Source: Lysinibacillus parviboronicapiens
Lineage (GTDB): Bacteria; Bacillota; Bacilli; Bacillales_A; Planococcaceae
DNA: 64,000 bases
Direction: 5' to 3'
Assembly (NCBI RefSeq): GCF_003049575.1
Contig: NZ_PYWI01000003.1
Location: 124,001 to 188,000, forward strand
The translations under genes were made by a program, and so were the position numbers. The notes under the pieces were generated by a model that was not told where the DNA came from, did not search any database, and saw only the letters and a list, made by a program, of their open reading frames with translations. Shown here in pieces: positions 41,821-52,118 of the stretch. Numbering within the stretch: position 1 is the first letter of the stretch; the number at the start of each line of letters is the position of its first letter.

Positions 41821-42357
41821 TGGTTTGTAGTCTCCTGAATCATTTTTTCGAGTAAAGAAAACGTTTGCTGACCACTTTGTGAAATCAGAAAAGAGCAGTG
41901 AAAAACACTACTCACAGCGGAATAGTAATGGGAGCGTTATCATGAAATTACAGGTGTAAATTCCTAATAATGCCTTACACCCCTTACTTACTCGGTGTTA
42001 AACCGAAACGCACAAAACGTTGCAAATCGACAGTGTTTATTTTAACTGTCAATTTAGTAGAAACTTGATATAACAAGTGTTTCAACGTCTATTAACGATT
42101 AGAAACCCTTATCATTCTTACCCTTTGTAAGCATACAATAGGTGATATTTGAAGTCAATTAGTAAAGGAGAAAAACTTCACAGCCACTATACTCTTGTCA
42201 AATTGTTGACAAATTTGTGTATGAAATATCATATACTGTGAAATATTTTTCACATCTATGCATAAAAAAGCTAATTTACGACAGAATTTCGTTCGTAAAT
42301 TAGCTTCATAGTAACAATAGGTACATTTGACTTATTTTTTATTTCAGAAATAGTATA
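41821..42357. other. leader and promoter region of the atp operon
   Basis: No gene is seen in these 537 bases. They hold the mnaA terminator (42263-42306) and a possible minus-strand promoter with TTGTCA (42212-42207) and TATAGT (42191-42186), 15 bases apart, which is shorter than ideal. If used, the atpI leader would be about 360 bases long. A short AGTG/CACT stem lies near 41897-41911. No riboswitch class is recognised. Confidence 0.45.
42263..42306 (-). terminator. terminator of mnaA
   Basis: GCTAATTTACGA pairs with TCGTAAATTAGC around a 13-base loop, followed by TTTTTTATG on the minus strand, about 50 bases past the mnaA stop. Confidence 0.85.
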
Positions 42358-43476
42358 TTATTGGCTTTTATGCAAAAATTCCAAGAGAGCTTTTACTATT
42401 CGTTCTGAAGCATGTCCATCTCCATAAGGATTTGATGCTTTTGCCATAGCTTCATATGCATTTGTATCTTCTAATAATTGCTTTGCAAGTGAATAAATTG
42501 TTTCCTCATCTGTTCCTGCTAGCTTCAGCGTTCCTGCTGCAATTCCTTCTGGACGCTCCGTTGTATCGCGTAGGACTAGTACTGGCTTACCAAGTGACGG
42601 CGCTTCCTCTTGAACGCCACCTGAATCAGTTAGAATCATGTATGAGTTTGCCGCAAAGTTATGGAAGTCAAATACTTCGAGTGGTTCAATTAAATGCACT
42701 CGCTTATTGTCTCCTAAAATTTCATTAGCAATCTCTCGAACTGCTGGGTTCATATGCACAGGATAGACAACCTGTACATCCTCATGCTCCGATAAAATAC
42801 GAGTAATTGCTCGGAACATATGGCGCATGGGTTCCCCTAAATTTTCACGTCTATGCGCTGTCAATAAGATCATACGATCATTACCTATTTTATCTAATAC
42901 AGGATGCGTATAGTGCTCACTTACTGTTGTTGCTAATGCATCAATAGCCGTGTTACCCGTCACAAAAATAGTGTCTTGATTTTTGTTTTCATCCAAAAGA
43001 TTTTTCTTTGATACTTCCGTTGGCGCGAAGTGAAGGTCAGCCATAACGCCCGTCAACTGACGATTCATCTCTTCTGGATAAGGTGAATATTTATTCCATG
43101 TGCGAAGACCTGCTTCCACATGACCAATTGCAATTTGATTATAAAAAGCGGCTAGACTCGCAATAAAAGTTGTTGCTGTATCACCATGTACTAATACGAT
43201 ATCAGGTTTGGATTCCTTCATGACTTTGTCTAAGCCTTGTAAAGCATTCGTTGTCACGTCAATTAAAGTTTGACGATCCTTCATAATATTTAAATCATAG
43301 TCTGGTGTAATTTTAAATGTTTCCAATACTTGATCGAGCATTTGGCGATGTTGTGCAGTCACTGTCACAATCGATTCCACTTGCTCAGGATGCTTTTGTA
43401 ATTCCAATACGAGCGGAGCCATTTTAATCGCCTCTGGTCTCGTACCGAATATCGTCATCACTTTCCATTTTTTCAT
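42358..43476 (-). CDS. mnaA: UDP-N-acetylglucosamine 2-epimerase (non-hydrolysing)
   Basis: ATG 43476 is chosen by homology (MKKWKVMTIFGTRPEAIKMAPL); a GTG at 43491 lies nearer AAAGGA and cannot be excluded. 372 residues. GTRPEAIKMAPL, HRQMLDQVL, HVEAGLRTWNKYSPYPEEMNR, TAHRRENLGEP and LTDSGGVQEEAPSLGKPVLVLRDTTERPE are complete. It interconverts UDP-GlcNAc and UDP-ManNAc. The product feeds wall polymers, and here probably also the UDP-ManNAc dehydrogenase encoded at 15-16 kb. Confidence 0.95.
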   Translation of the reverse strand: MKKWKVMTIFGTRPEAIKMAPLVLELQKHPEQVESIVTVTAQHRQMLDQVLETFKITPDYDLNIMKDRQTLIDVTTNALQGLDKVMKESKPDIVLVHGDTATTFIASLAAFYNQIAIGHVEAGLRTWNKYSPYPEEMNRQLTGVMADLHFAPTEVSKKNLLDENKNQDTIFVTGNTAIDALATTVSEHYTHPVLDKIGNDRMILLTAHRRENLGEPMRHMFRAITRILSEHEDVQVVYPVHMNPAVREIANEILGDNKRVHLIEPLEVFDFHNFAANSYMILTDSGGVQEEAPSLGKPVLVLRDTTERPEGIAAGTLKLAGTDEETIYSLAKQLLEDTNAYEAMAKASNPYGDGHASERIVKALLEFLHKSQ

Positions 43477-43571
43477 CAAAACGATGTGCACCGTCCTTTG
43501 TTATATTGTACCAGTGCAATTACCGCTATACCTCCAGCCTTGTGTGGTGGTGTAATTGCCAAAGATACTAT

Positions 43572-43601
43572 GAAACGTCCTTCAATAAAGAAGGACGTTT
43601 C
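43572..43601 (-). terminator. stem-loop between upp and mnaA
   Basis: GAAACGTCCTTC pairs perfectly with GAAGGACGTTTC around a 6-base loop. The T run on the minus strand is weak, so termination may be partial. It lies about 57 bases past the upp stop. Confidence 0.55.
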
Positions 43602-43657
43602 AAGAGTTATTAAGTTGCTTTCAAGTCAAACCTAACGATGCGTTTGAGCATTACTTA

Positions 43658-44287
43658 TTATTTTGTACCGAATAGACGGTCCCCTGCATCTCCTAAGCCA
43701 GGTACAATATAGCCATGGTCATCTAACTTTTCATCAAGTGCAGCAATATAGATGTCTACATCTGGATGCTCTTCTTGAATAACTTTTACACCCTCAGGCG
43801 CCGCAATTAAGCACATGAATTTAATGCTTTTCGCACCACGTTTTTTCAGTGAGTTGATCGCCTCTACTGCTGAACCACCTGTTGCAAGCATTGGGTCTAC
43901 AATGATGAAATCACGTTCTTCTACATCTGCTGGGAGTTTTGCATAGTACTCAACAGGTTTTAAAGTTTCTGGGTCACGATATAGACCAATATGACCAACT
44001 TTTGCTGCTGGAATTAGCTTTAAAACGCCGTCTACCATGCCGATACCTGCACGTAGAATTGGTACGATAGCAATCTTTTTCCCAGAAAGAACTTTTGTTT
44101 TTGCAATTGTTACTGGTGTCTCAATTTCAATCTCTTCAATTGGCATATCACGTGTGATTTCAAATGCCATTAATGTTGCGACCTCGTCTACCAGCTCACG
44201 GAATTCTTTTGTTCCTGTCTTCTTATCACGAATATAAGTTAACTTATGTTGGATTAGTGGATGATCAAATACGTATACTTTGCTCAA
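43658..44287 (-). CDS. upp: uracil phosphoribosyltransferase
   Basis: 209 residues, standard length. The PRPP-binding loop [11 protein letters not shown], the [11 protein letters not shown] loop and the uracil-binding C-terminus [18 protein letters not shown] are intact. It salvages uracil to UMP. In Bacillales it lies between glyA and atp, as here, though with a GGDEF-EAL gene inserted upstream. The upstream region to 44480 has a 7-bp hairpin (TCGATGG/CCATCGA) but no recognised regulator site. Confidence 0.96.
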   Translation of the reverse strand: MSKVYVFDHPLIQHKLTYIRDKKTGTKEFRELVDEVATLMAFEITRDMPIEEIEIETPVTIAKTKVLSGKKIAIVPILRAGIGMVDGVLKLIPAAKVGHIGLYRDPETLKPVEYYAKLPADVEERDFIIVDPMLATGGSAVEAINSLKKRGAKSIKFMCLIAAPEGVKVIQEEHPDVDIYIAALDEKLDDHGYIVPGLGDAGDRLFGTK

Positions 44288-44480
44288 AGGGGTTCTCTCC
44301 TAACCGTTCGGATTTCATTTTTATCCCGTACTAACGGGTGCTAAAACACCACCTCAAAATGAAGTCTAAGCAAGACGTTTCAGTGGGATTAAGCATCTGT
44401 AAGTACCCGATTTATTCAACTAATAGTCGATGGAATACCCCATCGATTTAAGTTTCATTTTATCTCAACTAGTATAACAG

Positions 44481-44526
44481 AAAAAAGGAGTCGCCTCAAA
44501 ATTAAATTCAAGATGACTCCTTTTCT
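44481..44526 (-). terminator. terminator of the GGDEF-EAL gene
   Basis: AAGGAGTC and GACTCCTT pair around a 22-base, partly structured interior, followed by a run of T on the minus strand, about 28 bases after the gene stop. Confidence 0.75.
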
Positions 44527-44553
44527 AGAATGTTTGCTACATGTAAAAGCGAT

Positions 44554-46710
44554 TTATACATCAAGTATGGCATCAAGACGCTCAAACGACATCGGTTTAT
44601 AATAGAAGTAACCTTGCCCTACCGTACAACCGAGCGCACGTAATATTTCAACCTGCTCCTCGTTTTCTATACCTTCAGCTACGGATGTCATCCCCAAATT
44701 TAAAGCCAGCTGAATAATTGAACGAACAATAGCGAGAGTAGCTGCATCATTAATATCGTTAATAAAACTTCGGTCAATTTTCAATTCAGTAAATGGCAGT
44801 CGTTGCAAATAGCTCAAGGAAGAAAAGCCTGTGCCAAAGTCATCCACTGACGTATTAAAACCATAACTTTTAAGTTCTTGTATAATAGCTAGTGCTGTTT
44901 GGAAATCTACTAAGCCAATATTTTCAGTTACTTCTAATATAATATAACTTGGCTCGATATTGTATTTTTGGACTAATTTCAATACATCTTTCACGAACAG
45001 GGGATAGTAGAAATGATCAGGTGATATATTGACTGCAACTTTCACCAGCTTTTTCCCCAATTGCTGTCGATTAGCTAGCCATGCAAGAACCTGTTCTAAT
45101 ATTTGCGTATCAATTTCTCTCACCTTTCCCGCATTCTCCGCAACTGGAATAAACGCAGTAGGTGATACAAAACCAAGCGTCGGAGAAATCCAACGAGCAA
45201 GTGCTTCAATACTTTGAATTTCTCCAGTCCGTAAATCTACTTTAGGTTGGAGATTCACCGAAATCTCTTTGTTCTTGAGTGCATGCGATAAATGATTCAA
45301 AACGAGCATTTGTTGCTCTAATACATCATTTCGTTCCTTTGTAAACACTTCCATATGGGTACCAGGTTTATTGGCCGCATAGGATAAGGCGTTATCCGCA
45401 AAGCGAATGGCATCAGCAATTTTAATATTCTTATCGAATGAAGCAATTCCTGTTTTTAATGTAATATATATTTGTTTTCCACTTATCGTAAATGGCTGAC
45501 GTATTAATTCTTTTATCCGTCTATCATAATGCGTCAAATCTTCATAGGAAGTCATATATGAAATAATGAGACTAGAACTCGTAAATCGTGCGATATATTC
45601 ATTATATTCATGTTTATTGTCATTGAGCCTTTTTGCAATTTGTCTTAATAGCTCATCCCCTGCCTCACGCCCATATAACTCTACAACTTGATGAAATTCA
45701 CTTGGCTTTAATATTTTTATAAAACCATGTTGTCTTCGCTCTTTCTCTTTTTCGATGCTATTTACAAAGCTATGACGATTGGGCAATCCAGTAGTGATAT
45801 CCATATAGGCTAAATCCCATATTCTTTTTTGCGTTTTCGCATAGGTATGTGCTAGTGCTACAAGAGACTCAATTTTTTGAAACATCTTCACATAGAAGTT
45901 ACGATCACTAGGATACTGGCTATGGAATATTGCAAATAAACCTATCACTTGTCGTTGTTGATTGCGAATTGGAACAAACCAGCCTGATTGCTTATTAAAT
46001 GAATAAGCAAATTTTTTATGTTCTTGTGGTATATCAATTTCTTCAAGATTTTCAACAAAGAAAAACGTCTCTTCCTGCATTGCTCTATGGTAAAATTCAT
46101 TGAACTCACTTACCTCAGATAATTGACTTCCGTTACCACTAGCCGTGTAAATTTGAAATTGATTTGCTTCCGTTTTTATAAGTATCATGCTGTTCACATA
46201 GGGCACGAAAAATTTATTTATAGCCCTACAGACAATATTCATTTTTTTATCAAACGGATTATCCTTTTCAATCGCCTCATACATTGCTTTTTCCAGACAA
46301 TTTAAAAAATCTTCTGTCTGATGATACGTAACATCCTTCACAAGTAGTAAAACAAATAATGTTTCACCTTTATTATTTTGAAAAGGAAGTGCCTGTATTT
46401 CTGACCAAAAAGGTGGCTTTCCAAAGCAATTATGGTGTAGTTTTGCTTGCACCATTGCTCCGTTATGTACTTTTTCCTTAATCATTTCAATCGTTGACAT
46501 TTGTTCTTTAGCAAGCATCGAAAAATAATCTTTATTGAGTATTTGTGAACTTGTAGAATTCGTAAGCTTACAAAATAAATCATTACATTCTATGATGCTA
46601 AAATTATTTTTCACATCAAATATAACGTAGCTTTCATTAGCGTTAACACCTAATTTACGAATAGTAGTTAATAAACTATTATTTTGTATGTCCATTGATT
46701 TAGCAATCAT
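44554..46710 (-). CDS. PAS-GAF-GGDEF-EAL protein, probable c-di-GMP phosphodiesterase
   Basis: 718 residues, soluble. A PAS-like region (about 20-130), a GAF-like region (about 135-290), a GGDEF domain (about 300-460) and an EAL domain (about 465-715) are seen. The GGDEF signature is replaced by ARFTSSSLII, so cyclase activity is not expected. The EAL domain keeps IEALARW, LEVTENIG, DDFGTGFSSLSYL, LKIDRSFI and EGIEN, the metal and substrate ligands, so hydrolysis of c-di-GMP is likely. GGGAGGGG precedes the ATG. It is a single gene inserted between glyA and upp compared with B. subtilis. Confidence 0.88.
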   Translation of the reverse strand: MIAKSMDIQNNSLLTTIRKLGVNANESYVIFDVKNNFSIIECNDLFCKLTNSTSSQILNKDYFSMLAKEQMSTIEMIKEKVHNGAMVQAKLHHNCFGKPPFWSEIQALPFQNNKGETLFVLLLVKDVTYHQTEDFLNCLEKAMYEAIEKDNPFDKKMNIVCRAINKFFVPYVNSMILIKTEANQFQIYTASGNGSQLSEVSEFNEFYHRAMQEETFFFVENLEEIDIPQEHKKFAYSFNKQSGWFVPIRNQQRQVIGLFAIFHSQYPSDRNFYVKMFQKIESLVALAHTYAKTQKRIWDLAYMDITTGLPNRHSFVNSIEKEKERRQHGFIKILKPSEFHQVVELYGREAGDELLRQIAKRLNDNKHEYNEYIARFTSSSLIISYMTSYEDLTHYDRRIKELIRQPFTISGKQIYITLKTGIASFDKNIKIADAIRFADNALSYAANKPGTHMEVFTKERNDVLEQQMLVLNHLSHALKNKEISVNLQPKVDLRTGEIQSIEALARWISPTLGFVSPTAFIPVAENAGKVREIDTQILEQVLAWLANRQQLGKKLVKVAVNISPDHFYYPLFVKDVLKLVQKYNIEPSYIILEVTENIGLVDFQTALAIIQELKSYGFNTSVDDFGTGFSSLSYLQRLPFTELKIDRSFINDINDAATLAIVRSIIQLALNLGMTSVAEGIENEEQVEILRALGCTVGQGYFYYKPMSFERLDAILDV

Positions 46711-46940
46711 CCAACCCCTCCCGTCTGCAACACATTAACCATCTTCTCATTTATATTGTACATAAAAATTCAATAATTTGTCACTTTTATAAAAAAATCT
46801 TCTCTTTTAGGACATTATCTGTCCTTCACCCACTATAATATATACCTTCTTATTTAATTTATGTAAAAAAAAGCAAAAATAAGATTATTTTTCTTTATTG
46901 ATAGAAAATAATATACTCCTTACAGTTTTAACCTGATTTT

Positions 46941-46995
46941 CTAAAAAAGAAAGGCTGTACCCGAGGTGAATTAATTCACTTTAGGTACAGCCTTG
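46941..46995 (-). terminator. terminator of glyA
   Basis: AAGGCTGTACC and GGTACAGCCTT enclose a second small stem (GTGAATTAATTCAC), followed by TTCTTTTTT on the minus strand, 15 bases after the glyA stop. Between 46711 and 46940 only a weak promoter-like pair for the GGDEF-EAL gene (GTGACA and TACAAT, 18 apart, near 46757-46786) is visible. Confidence 0.8.
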
Positions 46996-47009
46996 TTCAT
47001 ATTTAATAA

Positions 47010-48251
47010 TTATACATATAAAGGATGTTTGTCAGTTAATGCTTTTACACGATCCTTCGCTTCTGCTTGCACTACTTCATCTTCTGGATTTTTAAGTACT
47101 TTAGCGATGATTGCACCTACTTCTTTCATGTCTTCTTCTTTAAAGCCACGAGAAGTAACAGCAGGTGTACCGATACGGATACCAGAAGTAACGAATGGAG
47201 ATTCTGTATCGTAAGGGATTGTATTTTTGTTTGTTGTGATACCTACTTCATCTAGCGCATGCTCTGCCACTTTACCAGTTAAGCCAAGAGATTTTACGTT
47301 AAGTAGTAATAAGTGGTTATCTGTTCCACCAGAAACGATTTCAACACCTTCTGCCATTAACACTTCAGCTAAAGCTTTCGCATTTGCTTTAATCTGTTTT
47401 GCATAGTCTTTGAACTCTGGTTGTAATACTTCGCCGAATGCTACAGCTTTTGCCGCGATTACGTGCATTAATGGACCACCTTGGATACCTGGGAAAACAG
47501 ATTTATTTAACTTTTGTTCCCATTCTTTAGAAGCAAGAATCAATCCTCCACGTGGACCACGTAATGTTTTATGTGTTGTAGAAGTAACAAAATCAGCATA
47601 TGGTACTGGTGATTGATGTTCACCAGCAGCTACAAGACCTGCAATATGTGCCATATCTACCATGAAATAAGCGCCAATTTCATCAGCGATTTCACGGAAT
47701 TTAGAGAAGTCAATTTCACGTGGGTATGCAGATGCACCTGCAACAATTAGTTTCGGTTTATGTTCTAATGCTTTTTGACGTACATCTTCATAGTCGATGA
47801 CCTGTGTATCGTTTGTTACACCGTATTCCACAAAGTTATAAAGCACACCAGAGAAGTTTACAGGTGAACCGTGCGTTAGGTGACCACCATGAGATAAGTT
47901 CATGCCAAGAACTGTATCACCAGGTTGTAAAATTGTATGGTATACAGCCATATTTGCTTGTGCACCAGAGTGTGGTTGTACGTTTGCATACTCTGCTCCG
48001 AAAATTTCTTTTACACGGTCACGTGCGATATCTTCTACGACGTCTACGTGTTCACAGCCACCATAGTAGCGTTTACCAGGATAGCCTTCAGCATATTTAT
48101 TTGTAAGAACTGAACCTTGAGCTTCCATAACTGCTTCAGATACAAAGTTTTCTGATGCGATTAACTCAATATTCGCCTGTTGACGTTTTTTTTCTGCTAA
48201 AATCCCATCTAATACTGCTTTGTCTTGTACTGCTAATTTTTCGAATGCCAT
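47010..48251 (-). CDS. glyA: serine hydroxymethyltransferase
   Basis: 413 residues. The PLP lysine is K228 in [45 protein letters not shown] and [13 protein letters not shown] are complete. It converts serine and tetrahydrofolate to glycine and methylene-tetrahydrofolate, the main one-carbon source. AGGAGG precedes the ATG by 9 bases. It follows ywlG by about 60 bases, which contain a 7-bp hairpin (48289-48309). Confidence 0.97.
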   Translation of the reverse strand: MAFEKLAVQDKAVLDGILAEKKRQQANIELIASENFVSEAVMEAQGSVLTNKYAEGYPGKRYYGGCEHVDVVEDIARDRVKEIFGAEYANVQPHSGAQANMAVYHTILQPGDTVLGMNLSHGGHLTHGSPVNFSGVLYNFVEYGVTNDTQVIDYEDVRQKALEHKPKLIVAGASAYPREIDFSKFREIADEIGAYFMVDMAHIAGLVAAGEHQSPVPYADFVTSTTHKTLRGPRGGLILASKEWEQKLNKSVFPGIQGGPLMHVIAAKAVAFGEVLQPEFKDYAKQIKANAKALAEVLMAEGVEIVSGGTDNHLLLLNVKSLGLTGKVAEHALDEVGITTNKNTIPYDTESPFVTSGIRIGTPAVTSRGFKEEDMKEVGAIIAKVLKNPEDEVVQAEAKDRVKALTDKHPLYV

Positions 48252-48312
48252 GTTTGAAAAAGCCTCCTAAGTATAATGGTTATTTTAATGTACTTCTAAA
48301 AGAGAAGTAGTC

Positions 48313-48855
48313 TTACATATATACAGCACGCTCGCCGCCTATTAACTTCGGACGTGTTGTTGCAACTGTGACAACAGCTTGTCCTACCATGCGGACAGAT
48401 GTACGAACTGGAACAGCTACTGCCTTCAAATGCATGCCAATTAATGTTTGACCAATGTCGATACCTGCATTCGCATGCACTGTCTCTATGACAACAGGCT
48501 TTACAAATTGTGTATACGCATAGGCTGACATCGATCCACCTGCTGTTCGAACAGGTACAACAGCTACTGGCTCATAGCCAAATTGCTCGGCTATTGCTGC
48601 TTCCATCGTTAGAGCACGATTAATATGTTCACAGCCTTGGAACGCTAAATGCAATTGATGTTTCTTTGCAAATGCCTGCAACGGCTCAAAAATTGCCTCT
48701 GCGGTTTCAAGCGCGCCTGCTGTGCCAATTTTCTGACCAATCACCTCAGACGTAGAGCAGCCTACGACCAAAATAGTATTTGGTCGTAAGGTTACCTGCT
48801 CTTCGAATTCACTGAGTAACTGAGTCAATTGCGTTTGTATCTGCTGTACAACCAC
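48313..48855 (-). CDS. ywlG: YwlG-family protein (TIGR01440/DUF436)
   Basis: 180 residues. NTILVVGCSTSEVIGQKIGTAG, FQGCEHINRALTMEA and DIGQTLIGMHLKAVAVPVR are landmarks of this family, for which no function is established. Start is the GTG at 48855 after GGGGCTGAG. It lies between rpiB and glyA as in B. subtilis. Confidence 0.88.
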   Translation of the reverse strand: MVVQQIQTQLTQLLSEFEEQVTLRPNTILVVGCSTSEVIGQKIGTAGALETAEAIFEPLQAFAKKHQLHLAFQGCEHINRALTMEAAIAEQFGYEPVAVVPVRTAGGSMSAYAYTQFVKPVVIETVHANAGIDIGQTLIGMHLKAVAVPVRTSVRMVGQAVVTVATTRPKLIGGERAVYM

Positions 48856-48967
48856 TAAGCTCAGCCCCTTATTTAGATGTCTAAGTATTTACGCCTCGTA
48901 CTTTGAAGATGCTCTGACCATCTTTCATCAGTAAAAGTCTTCTGTTTACGGCATAAATACTATTTTC

Positions 48968-49405
48968 TCATTGTTCTAATTCAGCAATTTTTTCTACGCG
49001 ACGGGTATGACGACCGCCTTCAAAATCAGTTTCAAGCCAAGTTCTTGCGATTTCACGTGCTAGGCCAGGACCAATAACACGTTCCCCCATCGCTAAAATG
49101 TTCGAATCATTATGGCAGCGTGTTGCCTTTGCACTAAATACATCATGTACTAACGCACAACGAATTCCTTTTACTTTGTTTGCTGCGATCGACATGCCAA
49201 TGCCTGTGCCACAAATTAAAATACCTTTATCAAATTCCCCGTTCGCAACACCGTCAGAAACTGGCTTTGCATAATCAGGATAGTCTACTGAATCCGCAGA
49301 TTGTGGACCAAAATCTTCGTAGCTAATATTTAGCTCATCTAACAGTTGCATAATCTCACGACGTAAGTTATTGCCTCCGTGATCAGAAGAAATTGCTATT
49401 CTCAC
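48968..49405 (-). CDS. rpiB: ribose-5-phosphate isomerase B
   Basis: 145 residues. IAISSDHGGNNLRREI opens the Rossmann-like fold; ILICGTGIGMSIAANKVKGIRCALVHD carries the catalytic Cys and anion-hole Gly residues; NVLAMGERV-like SNILAMGERVIG is present. It interconverts ribose-5-phosphate and ribulose-5-phosphate; RpiB-type enzymes may instead serve allose or galactose phosphates. Start is a GTG at 49405 after GAGGG. Equivalent to ywlF of B. subtilis. Confidence 0.92.
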   Translation of the reverse strand: MRIAISSDHGGNNLRREIMQLLDELNISYEDFGPQSADSVDYPDYAKPVSDGVANGEFDKGILICGTGIGMSIAANKVKGIRCALVHDVFSAKATRCHNDSNILAMGERVIGPGLAREIARTWLETDFEGGRHTRRVEKIAELEQ

Positions 49406-49763
49406 TGGGTTCCCTCATTTCGAATTATAGTCAACACTAGTTTACCACTTCTCTCTCAATAATAACACGATTTTTCTTGCATTTTTATGCTGATTTCCCC
49501 TGAAAGACGAACATTTCTTGTTATTATATAAAAAATCGTTCATTTTTAAGTCAATTTATTTGTGGATAATGTGAATATCATGTTAATAAATTCGGTTTAT
49601 GGTCTTTTGTTGTAATATTCCACCTTCTGAAGTTTTTCTACTTTTTCAGTTACCGTGGACAAACTATTTCAATATTTTATCAACAATTATAAAATGTTGT
49701 AAAAGCTCCTGACGACAAAAAAAATCGAATTCATTAGCGAAACTAATGAATTCGATTTTTAAA
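49406..49763. other. intergenic region between rpiB and the chemoreceptor
   Basis: It contains the chemoreceptor terminator (49717-49760) and a TATAAT box (49429-49424, minus) close to rpiB without a good -35. No gene is seen. Confidence 0.6.
49717..49760 (-). terminator. terminator of the chemoreceptor gene
   Basis: AAAATCGAATTCATTAG pairs with CTAATGAATTCGATTTT around a 5-base loop, with eight T following on the minus strand. Very strong. Confidence 0.9.
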
Positions 49764-51047
49764 CTATGCCTGTCTATCAAATTGTTGGATCATTTTATGC
49801 AGTTCTTCGGATTGTTTTTTCAAACCTTGTGCAAGTTGCTCCACTTGCTCGATTGCATATGCTTGCTCCTCTGCGGCACTGCGAACTTCTTGTGCACCCG
49901 CCGATGTTTCTTGAGCAATTGCTGCTACTTCTTGTGATTGTCTAGCAGTTGTTTCAATATTGCGCATTTGTTGTTCTATTAATGAAGAAATTTCCACAAT
50001 TGATGTCGCCATCTCGTGTACACTCGAGGACATACCCTCTACCGCTGTCGTTGTCTCTGATACGCGTGCAGCCTCTTTTGTTGCGAAGGCTACCTGTTGG
50101 TTCATTTGCTTTACGACAACCTCAACGTTTTGTTGCATGGTTTGGATAAGTGATGTTATTCCCTGCACAGCTTTTGCGCTTTCATCTGCCAACCCACGAA
50201 CCTCTTCAGCGACTACTGCAAAGCCTTTTCCATGCTCTCCGGCACGCGCTGCTTCAATGGATGCATTTAACGCTAATAAATTTGTTTGTGAAGCGATGTC
50301 GCCAACTAAGCCAATAATACGCTCAACTTGCACTGCATTATCTTCTAGCGCGCGAATACTTACCAATGCCTCATTGTTACCAGCCGCAATTTGCTGAATA
50401 CTATTGACCAATGTTTCAATAGCTTTCGTTGTTGTCGTTAAATTATGTAAAATCTCTTTTGTTTGCGTTGCTGACTGTTCCGCTCTGCTATTCACTTCTG
50501 TTGCAAGTGCTCGGACATCCTCAATTGCCTCAGCAGTATCCTGTACTGCCGTTGCTGATGCCTCTGCTCCAGAGGAAATATGCTTGACAGTTGATGCGAT
50601 ACCTTCCGCTTTTTTTGTTGCAACCTCAGCTTCGTCGGAGAGCTGGATAATCGATTGGTTTGTTTGTTGGAAGTTTTGATCGATACTTTCCACCATTTGT
50701 CGTAAATTTAACACCATTTGTTGGAATGCCTCTGCCACTGAGTGAATCTCATCATTTGTTCTTGGCATTTTTACATCCTGTCCAATTTTGCCTTGTGCTA
50801 CACGAGACGCCGAATACTCAAGTTGTTGTAACGGTTTGATTAAAATGACACTGAATATTGCTGCTAGGATACCTGACCAAGTGATCCCTAATGTATAAGT
50901 AAACACTTGAAACAGTTTACGATTAATTTCTGGGAAGAAGGTAGGTTGTACAAATTCAATGAATATAAAACTGATACTATATGTGATTAGTGCAAGAATG
51001 CTGACAAATAATACTAGTTTAATGCGTAAACCAAACTGTTTTTTCAT
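49764..51047 (-). CDS. methyl-accepting chemotaxis protein without a large sensor domain
   Basis: ATG 51047 follows GAGGAG by 6 bases; the frame runs open to 51059 but without its own site. 427 residues: two membrane helices close together (about 9-28 and 47-68), a HAMP region ([21 protein letters not shown]), and a long signalling coiled coil whose hairpin tip is [47 protein letters not shown]. Only about 18 residues lie outside the membrane, so it is unlikely to bind an external ligand directly. It is inserted between ywlE and rpiB relative to B. subtilis. Confidence 0.9.
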   Translation of the reverse strand: MKKQFGLRIKLVLFVSILALITYSISFIFIEFVQPTFFPEINRKLFQVFTYTLGITWSGILAAIFSVILIKPLQQLEYSASRVAQGKIGQDVKMPRTNDEIHSVAEAFQQMVLNLRQMVESIDQNFQQTNQSIIQLSDEAEVATKKAEGIASTVKHISSGAEASATAVQDTAEAIEDVRALATEVNSRAEQSATQTKEILHNLTTTTKAIETLVNSIQQIAAGNNEALVSIRALEDNAVQVERIIGLVGDIASQTNLLALNASIEAARAGEHGKGFAVVAEEVRGLADESAKAVQGITSLIQTMQQNVEVVVKQMNQQVAFATKEAARVSETTTAVEGMSSSVHEMATSIVEISSLIEQQMRNIETTARQSQEVAAIAQETSAGAQEVRSAAEEQAYAIEQVEQLAQGLKKQSEELHKMIQQFDRQA

Positions 51048-51055
51048 AGCGCTCC

Positions 51056-51496
51056 TCAATTCTTTTCAAGTTTTTTTACTAAGTTATCTACCAATTTATT
51101 TAATTCGGTAAATGTTTCTTCATATATTGCTTTATTGCCACCATACGGATCTACAACATTTTCTAAACTACCTATACTCGTATATTCTTTTAGTGTAAAG
51201 ACCTTTCCTTCTGCATAAGGAAAATTTGCAATGACTGTATCTCTATGAGCTGTTGTCATTGTTAAAATTAAATCCGCCCAGTCCATTTCAGTTTCTGATA
51301 ATTGCGTGGCTAAATGTTGATGTGTCATATTCGCTTCAGCTAATATTTGCTGCGCATGTGCTGACATTTCAGCATTAGGCATAGCATAAATACCCGCGGA
51401 ACGAACCTCAACATTATTCATTTGCTTATGCTTTAAAATTACCTCTGCCATTGGACTGCGACAAGTATTTCCTGTACATACAAATAGTATATTCAC
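51056..51496 (-). CDS. ywlE: low-molecular-weight protein phosphatase, YwlE-like
   Basis: The GTG at 51496 follows GGGAGGGTG and yields [21 protein letters not shown], the family start. 146 residues. The P-loop CTGNTCRS (C-x5-R) and the general acid in VVDPYGG are present. B. subtilis YwlE dephosphorylates phosphoarginine; Thr within the P-loop (GNTCR) is the residue linked to arginine preference, and it is present here. It lies 2 bases before... the mntP-like gene stop region upstream, so the two are probably co-transcribed. Confidence 0.88.
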   Translation of the reverse strand: MNILFVCTGNTCRSPMAEVILKHKQMNNVEVRSAGIYAMPNAEMSAHAQQILAEANMTHQHLATQLSETEMDWADLILTMTTAHRDTVIANFPYAEGKVFTLKEYTSIGSLENVVDPYGGNKAIYEETFTELNKLVDNLVKKLEKN

Positions 51497-51521
51497 ACCT
51501 ATCACCCTCCCACTAGTCAAT

Positions 51522-52019
51522 TTATTGCTGGATAGCTAGCATACTCATTATGATAAAAACAATTCCCGCAATAATTTGAATATTTTTTCCAAAAAACACC
51601 TGACTCCTTCGCGCTATAACTAAAGCCCCATAAGAACAAATAAGAGCACTTATGCCAGCACTAATGATAAAAATGGTTTTCTCTAAATTGAGCATACCAA
51701 AAGAAACACTTACTGAAAAGGTGTCTAGGCTGGCAGTCACAGCTAAAAGGACCGGTGAAATCGTTATTTTTTCATTTTTATGTGAGAATAATAGTAAATG
51801 CAGGCCAATACAAAACAATAAAATACTTGAAATCCATTGTCCCCACTCTAACAAGAAACGTACTAAATAATTCCCTAATTCAAATCCTAACAATGGGAAA
51901 AGCATATGCAATGCCGCCGTCCACACAGATAATAATAATCGATATCTAATATTTGGTATTAATACGTATAAACCAATTACATCAACAGACGTTAAAATAC
52001 CTGCAAGAATTCCCTGCAA
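51522..52019 (-). CDS. MntP-like membrane protein (YwlD position)
   Basis: 165 residues with five to six membrane helices. The second half carries LLAVTASLDTFSVSVSFGM, the conserved Asp motif of MntP manganese exporters; the first half has the diverged TSVDVIGLYVLIPN in place of the usual DAFAVS-type motif. Start is a TTG at 52019, 8 bases after GGGAG, and no better start is seen. Position between ywlC and ywlE matches mntP of B. subtilis. Manganese efflux is likely but the first-repeat divergence lowers certainty. Confidence 0.72.
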   Translation of the reverse strand: MQGILAGILTSVDVIGLYVLIPNIRYRLLLSVWTAALHMLFPLLGFELGNYLVRFLLEWGQWISSILLFCIGLHLLLFSHKNEKITISPVLLAVTASLDTFSVSVSFGMLNLEKTIFIISAGISALICSYGALVIARRSQVFFGKNIQIIAGIVFIIMSMLAIQQ

Positions 52020-52118
52020 GAACGCACTCCCTCGCTACCTAATATTTTATCATTTTATGCTAGAAAATACAGTATTATCATAGTTTTTCCCATACATTTA
52101 TAAAATCTATTAGTAAAT

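Noticed and set aside
44288..44480. Possible regulatory leader of upp
   Set aside because: Small hairpins are present, but no PyrR-type anti-antiterminator or known riboswitch pattern could be recognised.
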